A DNA stretch of 64,000 nt. Source: Micractinium sp. NFX-FRZ (taxonomy: Eukaryota > Chlorophyta > Trebouxiophyceae > Chlorellales > Chlorellaceae). Shown one piece after another: positions 34,001-48,520 of this stretch. Below the pieces are notes generated by a model, which was given only the letters and a program-made list of their open reading frames with translations, did not search any database and had not been told where the DNA came from. The stretch's first letter is position 1, and each line of letters begins with the position of its first letter. Position numbers and translations under genes: made by a program. The stretch lies in the NCBI GenBank assembly GCA_029339195.1, contig JAPTJF010000212.1, forward strand, positions 1 to 64,000. Reading direction: 5' to 3'.

Positions 34001-37000
34001 CATCATCGTGATCACGCGCTTGTCCTGCGGGGGGTGGTGGTGAAGGGATGGATGGTGGATGGGGGGCGGGGGGCGTGTGGCAGATATGGGCAGATGGGGA
34101 AGATGGGGCGGGCGAAAGGAATCCATCTGCTTGCTCTGCAGAGGAAGAGATGTGGTTGAGAGGGGGGTGCCCAGCGGATGGTCAAGCTTTGCGCCCCCGC
34201 ACCCTGACCAATCGCCAGCCAGTCTGCATGGCCGCACGCATGCCACAAGCACCCTCCCGCAACAAAAACGCAGGCAGCGCCGCCCCACCATGAGCGGCCA
34301 CCCATCGTAGCCGACTTGCACACGCACAGCACACCCCAGCGCACACAGCCGGACGAACAAGCGGAGGCCCGATATGCACCCCTCCCGTTCCTGCACGCTT
34401 CCCGCCCCGCCCACCTTGAGCCACCAGCCGTCGTAGCCGACGTGGACATACACGGGGCCGTTGGAGGCGCGCAGGGGGCCGCTGGCGCGGTTGTACACCA
34501 GCAGGCCCACGCCGCCTGAGGAGGGGCGGGGGTGAGGGGGTGGGGGCGGCAACAGCCAGCATGTGAGCACACACAGGAGGGCCGGCCCAGCATCATCCCT
34601 TGTTCCGCCCGGGATGTGCGGTTGATGCCTGCACGCCATCCTGCCGGCCGGCGCGCCCACCAGCAGCCACGCACGCTGCCGCTCCCGGCAGACCGACTCA
34701 CCCCCGCGCCCCCCCCTCCCACCACCACCCCATCTCCCCCGGTTGATGCGCAAGCGCTTCTCTTCTCTTCTCTGTCGAAAGTCAGCACAACACAAGCAAG
34801 CAAGAAGCAACTCACCGGCCTCGGGGGTGCCCTGGGGCCAGGCATACACCCCCTCCTTGGACTGAGCGGTGATAATGGTCTCAATGGCGGCGCCGCGCCG
34901 CTCAGACACCACAGCACGCGCCTCCTGCAGACAGACAGCGATGGCGGGGCAGGCAGCCGGGGCGGTTGGGGGCTGCGCGGCGAGGGGGCGGGGTTGTGCA
35001 CCATGCTGGCGGCGGCGCACAAAAATCCCTGCCTACCTGCCTGCCTGCCTGCCTGTCCTGTCACGTCCCTGCCCAGTCACGTCCCCAGTCCACACGACCC
35101 TCTGCCCCCACCCACCTGCAGCAGCTGCTGGCGGCGGCGCTCGTGGTAAGCCAGGCGCGCCTCCTTGGCCGCCCCCTCCGCCGACGCCATCCACGCCGCG
35201 TAGATGCGCTCCTCCTCCGCTTGCAGCTCCTGCAAGTTGGATGGAAGTTGGATGGAAGGTGGATGGAAGGTGGATGGAAGGTGCGAGCACAGTCAGCACC
35301 GGGACGGAGCCGCAGCGGACCACACAGCAAGGGTGCGCTCCTCCTCCGCGTGCAGCTCCTTGGCGTGGTTGTGAGGAGAGCAGGACAAGGGTGAATGACA
35401 GCCAGTTGCAGGGCGTTGCCACACATGATCCGCTGAGCGCGGCCGCCCTCAGGTTAAGTGCTAGAAAACAGCAGAGCGGCACGCAAATCAACCTACATGG
35501 CACAGCCTTGGTGCGCCCCTTGCAATTGCTGCCCCTTATGCTTCCCTTTTGCAGAAAACACAAACGAAAGACGCGGATGTTGCCCAGCTCCCTCCCTCAC
35601 AAAGGTTTTAGTGTTGAGGGTAGGGGTTTAAACCCTACCTACCCTAAACACCCTAAACCCAGCTCCCTCCCTCACCCGGATGCGCTGCTGCTCATACGCC
35701 TCCAGCAGCGCCATGCGCTTCATCTGCAGCTCCGTCTCCGTCACCGCGCCAGACAGCGTCAGCTGGAAGTCGCGGCCGCTGCACACCACATGGAAGGGAG
35801 GGAGGGGAGGCATGAAAGATGGGGGATCAGGCAAGGGTGTCCAGGCCTGCGTTGAGGCGCTCAGGCGTGGAATGAGGGGTGCTTGTGCTCGGCACCGGCG
35901 ATTTGTCAGGCAGGAAGGGCACGGCAGCTAAACGGAGGGGGTAAGCCGGAAGAGGGGAGGGAGGGAGGGTGCTGCCAGCCGCGCACAAGAGGAGCGGTCA
36001 GGAGGACTTGCAGGGTGCCCCTCCCCTCCCCCCCCACACACACAACCAGGGTGACCACCAGTCCTCACCCATTGTTATCCACCGCCCCGCTGTTGTTGTC
36101 GACAGTCACGAAGTCGACGCGGAAAAGGAGGGCGGGCAGGGGCAGCTGGACGCGCCACCACTCGGCGCCGCCGCCCGTGCTGGCCAGCTCGGGGCAGCGC
36201 TGCATGGGCAGGGTCTCAATGCTCTCCCACTTGTTGAAGCCGACCTGCGGGGGGGAGGATGTGATTGGAGAGAGCGAGACGAGTGGCAAAGGATGGCGCA
36301 AGGATTAGAGGGGGTAGCTTATCCTGGGGGGCTCCCATTCTGGGGGATACCCAACCTGCACGCGGTCGAGTGGATTGCAGGCCATGCCAGGAACAGGGGG
36401 GCGGGGCCCAGGCAGTGTGTCGGACTGCGGCTCGCCTGCACTCGGCAGCCTGCCTGCTTGCCTGCCACACCCTGCCACCCTGCTGCTGCTCCTCTCATGC
36501 TGCCATCCGCCAGCCCCAATCACGCTCAACAACGCTTTGACCGCACGTGTCACTCAACTTGTGCCCAACCCAAAGCACCAGCGATCACCACCACAGCACA
36601 CCACAGCACGCCCCACCTTGAGCCCCATAGCAGAGTTGGAGGGAAGCGGCCCCTTGGAGCGGTCGTAGAACAGCGAGATGATCTGGCCCACGGGGGCCCC
36701 GCCCTGGGGCAGGGTAAACACCTTCTGCCCAGCTGCCCGGGCCGCCTCTGCCAGCTGCACCAGCAGCGCCGGCTTGGGTGCGGCCACCTCTGGCGGCGGC
36801 GGCGGTGCGGCTTCGGGTGGCGGGGGCGCCGTGGCGGCAGCGATCTCAGCGAGCGCAGCGGGCATGGCGCCGGCGTCCAGCTCAGCCGTCAGCTCAGCGC
36901 GCTCAGCGGGCATGTCGCGGTACTGCTGCTTCACCTCGGCCAGCTTCGACTCAGCTGCCTGGCGATCGGCCGCCAGCTGGACCAGCAGCTGCTGCAGCGC

Positions 37001-38457
37001 CTCGTTCTCCGCCTGCAGCGTGCACAGCATAGTGTAGGTTCGATTCTCATCAGTGCCTGCGATGACTGAATCCACGCAGCACTCTGGTTGCCATGCATAC
37101 CACAGCCAGCTGGGGGCGCATGGCGGGGGAGCAGAAAACATTGCCTTCCTCCTTCACTCGCCCGCCCACACCGCCTGCCAGCGCAGCTTCATGGGCGGGC
37201 GGCTTCATGGCACCCTCACGCAGGCGGGCAGGCAGAGCCCAGGCCTCATATGGCAGCACCGGCAGCCCGCACAAGGGTATCAATTCTATACCAAGCACCA
37301 GACCAGCATCCCACTGCCCAACACCCCCACTTTATGTGTATGGAAAAAGTGGATGTGTTGCATCTCAGGCAGGCCAGGGGCCCCACCCACCTTGAGGCGC
37401 TGCAGCTCCATATGCTCCGCCTTGCCCTTCTCCCCAGCCTTGGCGGCGCGGGCAAGGGAGTCGGCCTTGGCAGCCTCCCGCGCCAGCTCCGTCACCTCGT
37501 CCTCGGCGTTCTGGATCATCCTGCGGTGGGGTAACAAGGTGACAGGAACCAGCCAGGCATGGTGAGTAGGACAAGAGGAGAGGGTGCTTTCCCATTCACA
37601 CTTAGCAGCCTCCGCCTCTGCAGGTTGGATCACCCCTGGAATAGGGGAGGTGAGGCAGAGGGTAGTCGCCTTTGCACGTCCCCCCTTCCCACAGAGGCGC
37701 ACTCACTGCCCAGCTGCTCCTGGGTGCCCTGCCTTGCTTGAGGAGATTGAGGGCAGGCAGGCCTGAACCACACATGGTTCCCACAAAGGCGCACTCACTG
37801 TTTGGCTGCCTCTGGGTCGACCGCCTTGGAGGATGCCAGGCGGGACGCCGCCATCGCCGCCTGCTTCTCCTCTGCCAGCTTGCGCGCCAGCATGCGGGCA
37901 GCGCTGATCTTGGCTGCCACCGCCAGCTTGGCCTCGGACCCCATGGGGGCGGGCGGCAGGGGGGCTGAGGACTTGGCCAGAGCTGCGGGTGCGGCCGGGG
38001 CGGGCGCGTCGGCTGCGGCCTTGGCTGCGGCGGGGGTTGACGGCGCGGGCGCTGCGGGCGCCGCCTTCTTGGCGCTGTCAGCTGCGGGCTTGGCTGCTGC
38101 GGCTGCAGCAGCTGCTGCGGGGGCTGCTGCCGCCTTGGCAGCGGCAGCCTTGGCGGGTGCGGCTTCCGCCTTGGCGGGCGCCTGCTGGGCAGCTGCCTTG
38201 GGCGCCGCCTGCTCGGCCACCTTGGTGCTGCTCTCCTCTGCAGCCTTGTTCTTGCCCTCATCCCCGCTGCTGCTGCTGGGCTTCTCAGAGGGTTGGTTCC
38301 ACTTGATCTTGAGCGCCTGCACCCGCAGGCCTCCTGCGCTGCGGCGCTGGCGGCGCACCGCCGCCGCCTGGGGCAGCGGCGTGCCCAGCAGCGCGGGGCG
38401 CCCTGCTGCCTGCATGGCCCGCCCGGTGGCTGTGCCGCTGGCTGCTGCCAGCTGCAT
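25081..38457 (-). CDS. SS3: Soluble starch synthase III (CBM53-like modules + GT5)
   Basis: Transfers glucose from ADP-glucose to alpha-1,4-glucan in the plastid. Exons: 38457-37799, 37520-37391, 37012-36617, 36244-36069, 35778-35676, 35229-35116, 34924-34816, 34515-34415, 34024-33938, 33578-33461, 33078-32966, 32773-32671, 32256-32188, 31953-31883, 31716-31660, 31371-31252, 30907-30794, 30611-30542, 30171-30087, 29683-29624, 29389-29269, 28878-28791, 28573-28520, 28094-27993, 27683-27547, 27270-27115, 26934-26871, 26431-26323, 25720-25657, 25390-25328, tentatively 25086-25081 (ends KR-stop); about 1272 aa. In order: transit-peptide-like N-terminus, Ala/Lys/Pro linker, coiled coil, three CBM53-like modules ([31 protein letters not shown]), then GT5. 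GT5 motifs: AEMAPIAK joined to MGGLGDVV (usual motif KxGGLGD, here KMGGLGD), [52 protein letters not shown]. Many introns carry junction echoes. Confidence 0.92.
25237..25358 (-). repeat. Echo of starch synthase III penultimate exon end
   Basis: On the minus strand, GAGCTGTACTACCGGGCC with its donor (25318-25358) is echoed at 25237-25282 as GAGCTCTGCTGTAGGGACC, followed by the same AGAGGGAGG. Imperfect, about three quarters identical by eye. Confidence 0.65.
26194..26345 (-). repeat. Donor echo, starch synthase III exon 26431-26323
   Basis: The plus-strand CACCTGTTGAGTGCGTAGTCC at the donor (26320-26340) has a shorter copy, TACCTGTTGAGGGCGTGATC, at 26198-26217. Confidence 0.55.
26409..26578 (-). 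repeat. Acceptor echo, starch synthase III exon 26431-26323
   Basis: The exon start, plus strand GTCCACATCAAACACTG (26418-26434), is exactly repeated at 26556-26572 in the preceding intron. It keeps the CAG acceptor and the codons VFDVD. Confidence 0.75.
27241..27407 (-). repeat. Acceptor echo, starch synthase III exon 27270-27115
   Basis: TCCTGGAACTCCGCCTGCA (real acceptor, 27258-27276) is repeated as TCCTGGAACTCTGCCTGCCTGCA near 27380-27402 in the preceding intron. It keeps the codons for AEFQ and a CTGCAG acceptor. Confidence 0.7.
29053..29068. repeat. Poly(T) run in starch synthase III intron
   Basis: Sixteen T in a row (poly-A in the sense of the gene), next to an AT-rich patch at 29069-29101. 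This is the only such tract in the window. It could be the tail of a small retroposed element, but I found no clear target-site duplication. Confidence 0.6.
29103..29224. repeat. 80-bp-period duplication in starch synthase III intron
   Basis: A block of about 40 bp beginning GGCGCACACGTGGCTG occurs at 29103-29143 and again at 29183-29224. Both lie in the intron between exons 29389-29269 and 28878-28791, so this is an intron-only duplication. Confidence 0.8.
29817..30128 (-). repeat. Three copies of an exon-donor junction (starch synthase III exon 30171-30087)
   Basis: The junction CTCACCGCTCGCGGTCCTGCC (real, 30082-30102) recurs at about 29860-29880 and, as CACCGCTTGCGGTCCTGCC with AGATGTCTGTGTA after it, at about 29968-30000. 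The first echo also shares the preceding GGCAGCACT...GTG...AGGCG block with the real copy (29817-29882 versus 30045-30103). Confidence 0.88.
31152..31270 (-). repeat. Donor echo, starch synthase III exon 31371-31252 (GT5 start)
   Basis: TTGGCCAGCGGCGCGCCTCACC at the real donor and the following GGCGATGGGCGCCAT (31230-31270) are matched at 31152-31194 with a few changes. The minus-strand codons MAPIA and the GTGAGG donor are kept. Confidence 0.85.
31340..31500 (-). repeat. Acceptor echo, starch synthase III exon 31371-31252, 109-bp period
   Basis: CCAGCCCCTTGTTGTCGTC and GAAGCCGGTCTGCACAGGGG (31340-31384) recur at 31449-31493. The copy reads [10 protein letters not shown] in the gene's frame against [10 protein letters not shown] in the exon. 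Confidence 0.9.
31978..32098. repeat. Minisatellite, about 45-bp units x ~2.7, in starch synthase III intron
   Basis: Three units start with GGCAGGTGGGTC and contain GGCAGGGCG[AG]GGT. They lie in the intron just before exon 31953-31883. Confidence 0.8.
32565..32697 (-). repeat. Donor echo, starch synthase III exon 32773-32671
   Basis: GGCCACCCACCTGGGTTGTAGAAGAT (the real copy follows GGCCACCCACC at 32658-32690) is repeated at 32566-32592 as GGCCACCCACGTGGGTTGTAGAAGAT, less one 4-bp unit. It keeps the codons for FYNP and the donor region. Confidence 0.85.
33046..33238 (-). repeat. Acceptor echo, starch synthase III exon 33078-32966, 135-bp period
   Basis: The exon start and acceptor at 33046-33101 are repeated at 33181-33238: GCGCCTCxTxxxCxAGCTGCACCAGC, then CTCGCCTGCAG and a shared TGCAAGTGCG in the intron. 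Confidence 0.9.
34281..34452 (-). repeat. Exon-donor echo with coding content (starch synthase III exon 34515-34415)
   Basis: The real exon end codes [13 protein letters not shown] copy at 34281-34330 in the following intron reads [13 protein letters not shown]. Plus-strand CCCAxCGTAGCCGAC and the CCACC donor context are shared. Confidence 0.85.
35208..35362 (-). repeat. Acceptor echo, starch synthase III exon 35229-35116
   Basis: GCGCTCCTCCTCCGCTTGCAG and CTCCTGCA (35208-35235) recur at 35335-35363 as GCGCTCCTCCTCCGCGTGCAG and CTCCTTGG in the preceding intron. Confidence 0.85.
35236..35284. repeat. Short tandem repeat (TTGGATGGAAG-like, 4 units)
   Basis: Four units of 11-12 bp (GTTGGATGGAA / GGTGGATGGAA) lie directly upstream, in gene sense, of the acceptor of exon 35229-35116. 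Confidence 0.9.
35583..35675 (-). repeat. 18-bp direct repeat enclosing an interstitial telomere-like insert
   Basis: CCCAGCTCCCTCCCTCAC occurs exactly at 35583-35600 and 35658-35675; the second copy overlaps the donor of exon 35778-35676. Between them is a 57-bp segment with GGTAGGGGTTTAAACCCTAC and two further CCCTAAA units. CCCTAAA/TTTAGGG is the plant and Chlorella-type telomere repeat, here arranged head-to-head around TTTAAA. Confidence 0.88.
37685..37829 (-). repeat. Donor echo, starch synthase III first exon, 91-bp period
   Basis: TTCCCACAAAGGCGCACTCACTG at the real donor (37779-37800) recurs at 37687-37708 as TTCCCACAGAGGCGCACTCACTG. The coding part downstream (CTGGGT and GCCTTG) is also partly conserved. 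Confidence 0.88.
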
Positions 38458-38481
38458 CACTGGCCTGCCTGCGCAAAGGCT

Positions 38482-38508
38482 CCTGCTGCTGCTGCTGCTG
38501 CTGCTGCA
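38482..38508. repeat. (CTG)n run in 5' region of starch synthase III
   Basis: Eight or more CTG units just upstream (minus-strand sense) of the start codon at 38457, in the predicted 5' UTR. Confidence 0.85.
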
Positions 38509-40062
38509 GTCGCGGATTGGCAGCTGGGTGTCGCCGCCAAGGGGGGTGCCGCCGCCGCTGCAGGCAGTGGGGGAGCGGCAAACCAGAGGCGTTTGAGGCT
38601 CCGCTGCATGCCATCAAGGTCCTGACATCATTCACAATGCTGGGCAGGGCGCGAAAGCCAAGGCGCTGAAGCAGGGCTTTGGGCGTCGAGAGCCAGCAGG
38701 AGGCGGGACCGGCAGGGTGGTCAATAGCGACTGTGCCGCCACCCAGCACTTGCATTGAGGAGCCAAAATTTTACGGTACCTTTCCCAGGGAGCCCTGCGA
38801 GCGATGGAAGTGAGGGTCGTGGTCGCCGTGGATAGGGCGCCCGCGGTCGCTTGGAGCTTCCCGCGTGTAGAATGCGAATCAATTGCGAGTCGATCGCCAC
38901 TAGGGAGGCATGGCAACACGAGCACAGCATGTCTTGCTGGCCTGCTGCGCTGTGACGCACGGATCATGGGGCGGGGCGGTGGCGGCAGCGGGCTGATGCT
39001 GCGGCTCGGCCGGGCCCTCTGCCCTGCTCATTCAAAGACAGTCGTGCTCTGCATAGCCCTACATGCAACATTCGCAACTGGCAGGTTGAATCCTGCTGCT
39101 GATGGCCTCCATGGCTCGATGTTGCCGGGGCTCCCGCCAGCAAGGCACCCGTGCAAGCTGGTACACCCCTCCTGTGTCCGCTGACGCCCATCGCGTCCAA
39201 AACCCTTGTAACACTGATGAAATGCCTGTGCATGCAAAGTGAGGGGTAAACACTGCCACGGGAGCCCCTGAGATGAGGCATCCATCGAGGCTAAAACGCT
39301 GGGCTGGCCTGACGGCCTGATGGCCTAGCGCGCACCGCAGGGGGGCGCATAAGGAGCCGGTGCATCACTCGACTGCACGTCACTTTGCAGCAGCTGCCAG
39401 TTGCCGTGCTATGAAGCAAGCCGCTCCGTCACTCCCAAGCATTTTCAAAAGCGAGCGTGGTTTGCCTGCCGGCTGCCCTGTCAATGCCAGGTCACATGGT
39501 GCATACGCTCAGGCTTTGACCGAGGTACAGACGGGTCAGACCGCAGAAAAGGGGGTTAGAAAGGTGCCACGGTGGCTGCGGCGGCTCTTGAAGGTTGGTC
39601 AGAGGTACACAAGGGGTTGTGTCGTCCTGCTGGCAGCAGCAGCCGTTGAGGGACCGGTTTGGACACGCCCCTCAGCATGTCAACCCCTACATACCCCCAG
39701 GGACCCTCGAATCCATGTGTAGCGCACGCATGCACTTGTGGCGGTGCGGACAGTTGAAGTTGCAGCCGCCATGCGCCGTGGTTTCACATCTGCGGGCGTC
39801 AACTGGGGGATCCGCAGAAGTGGCGGGCTGTGAGGCCCGGGCGTGGTTGTGGGAGCTTCAGCGGCACCGGCCTGGCCTGACGGTCAAGAGGGCTGCGAGC
39901 CCCGGCGGAGGAGCACGGCATGCTGTTGACATCACTTAGCCGGCAGTTGCCACCTGCTAGCTGCATCAGCGGCAGCGGCAGTCCCAGGCGGCCGCACTTG
40001 TGAACGCTGCCCCCTTCCTTGAGGCTGTGCCCTGCAATCAATTGAGTTCCTCCCAAGTGCAA

Positions 40063-40180
40063 GGCTTCCCCTGCCGAGGAGACGGCCACGGCCCAGCAGA
40101 GCGGTTTCGAAGAAGCATGGCGGCTTCCCCTGCCGAGGAGACGGCCACGGCCCAGCAGAGCGGCTTCGAAGAAGCATGGC
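40063..40180 (+). repeat. 59-bp tandem duplication upstream of the helicase gene
   Basis: Units 40063-40121 and 40122-40180 differ at one base (GGTTTCGAAG versus GGCTTCGAAG). They end about 200 bp before the helicase start codon and so lie in its promoter or 5' UTR. Confidence 0.95.
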
Positions 40181-40379
40181 GGGTGGGCGTTTGAAACAAC
40201 CCATATATGATTGAGCTTGCCATCTGCAGAAGCGAGCCGAGTGACTGAGACTTATGATCAGTGAGCCGAAGGATGCACAGGAGTGTCGAGGCGTGCTGCG
40301 ACCGCTGCTGCGCTTCTCCCCGCCCAGAGTGGAGGTGACTCTCCCTGCCCAGGCCTCTTTCCCTGCTGCGTATTACCTC

Positions 40380-47296
<6,917 letters not shown>

Positions 47297-48520
47297 ACAG
47301 CTGGCCTGCCGCCCCTCCAGGGTACTTTGGCCACGTCAGCCAGCGCCCTGGCTGGTTGGCCGGCTGGCGCCGTGCTTTTGAGGGGCGCGCCAGCTCCTCT
47401 CGCGCCTCTCCAGTGCACCCCGCTCCGCCCGCTATGCTGGCAAGGGAGCGGGTGCAACGCCGAGAGCGGCGCACCAGCCGGCACGGCGAGCAGTGGCTGG
47501 GGTGGTGCCTTGCCTCCCCCCCGGCCCCCCTGCTTGCTGCGCCCGCACCCCTTCCCCCTGGCAGCAAAGCACGCCTGCAGTGCAGCACCCCGCCCCTATG
47601 TCACACCGAGACGCACGCCCCACCTGCATGCACGCATGCCATTTTCACGTGTCACGAACCCCTGAAGGGTGCCTCCCCCCCCGCCTCCCCCCTTGATTAG
47701 CAAACCTCCCCCTTTCTTACGTGTGTTTTCGGTCCCATCCCTTGCTTCGCGCTCCCCTCTCTTGCTCTCGCTTCCATGCCCGGCTGCTGCTCCTCCTCCC
47801 TGCAACATTTTTCGCCAACCCTCCCCCTCTGTGCTGCCTCTGTGTCCTCATTTTTCGTCCCCCCTCGGCCCCCCCCCGCACTGTCAATTTGCGCCAATGA
47901 CCCGCAATGCGCCCCCCTGCATTTCGTTGGCGCATGGGGCCTGGGGCGCGGGGCGTTTGCGCCAGCGCTGCTCTCTGTGGCCGCCCGTCCACGCTGGACG
48001 GCCAGCAGCGCTCGGCAGAGCACACAACACCACACACGCACATCCTCCCGACGCCTTTCCCTACCTTCCCTCCCCTGCCCCTACTGTTCCTTGGGAGAGG
48101 GCGTTACAGATGTGCCGTGAGAGGCAGCCCCCCCACGTGGCGTCAGCCGGCCATGGACGCTGGGCAATCAACTCACCCACCTACACACACGCAAAGATAC
48201 CACCCCCCCTATGTGTAACACGCCCGGTGTGCCGTGGCAGTGGCCAGCAGCAGGCCGCAATACGCACAGGTTGACTCAGGCAGAAAGAGGGTTGACTTGG
48301 CAGAGAGAAGGGAGGCTTCGGATCTGCCTCTCGTGGGTTGGTGATACTAGAGCCAGGGCAGAGGTGGGGTGGGCCAGTAGTGCTTGGCTGAGGGATGTCT
48401 CCACCAACATACCAGCGCAAACCAACCAGTCCCAGCCCTCATGCCTGGAGCATCTTGCATCCAACTCTGATTACGATGTCTGCGGGCACAATTGGCCCAG
48501 CACACAACGTGTGATGCCGC
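47297..48520. other. Convergent intergenic region (helicase / Obg GTPase)
   Basis: This 1224-bp stretch holds the 3' UTRs of the two facing genes. It is pyrimidine-rich on the plus strand from 47490 to 48080. TGTAA occurs at 48214 (plus) and at 48108-48104 (minus). No gene or RNA is seen. Confidence 0.55.
48104..48108 (-). terminator. Possible TGTAA polyadenylation signal of Obg gene
   Basis: TTACA on the plus strand reads TGTAA for the minus-strand gene, about 410 nt past its stop. It fits the algal signal but could be chance. Confidence 0.35.

Larger units (their letters stand above)
38458..40379. promoter_or_regulatory. Divergent intergenic region (starch synthase III / DEAD-box helicase)
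   Basis: About 1.9 kb separates two divergent start codons and must hold both promoters. It starts with a CTG/CAG run near 38482-38507 (probably 5' UTR of starch synthase III), is AT-richer around 39060-39600, and has a 59-bp tandem duplication at 40063-40180. No protein-coding gene or RNA is recognisable; short open frames here have no visible domains. Confidence 0.5.

Noticed and set aside
35601..35657. Chromosome end (telomere)
   Set aside because: Only a few units, head-to-head, with the same gene continuing on both sides; it is interstitial.
36778..38596. Long Ala-rich plus-strand frames, apparent genes
   Set aside because: Antisense of the starch synthase III coiled-coil and Ala/Lys/Pro linker exons.
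40063..40180. CRISPR-like repeat
   Set aside because: Only two adjacent units with no spacers, in a eukaryotic promoter region.
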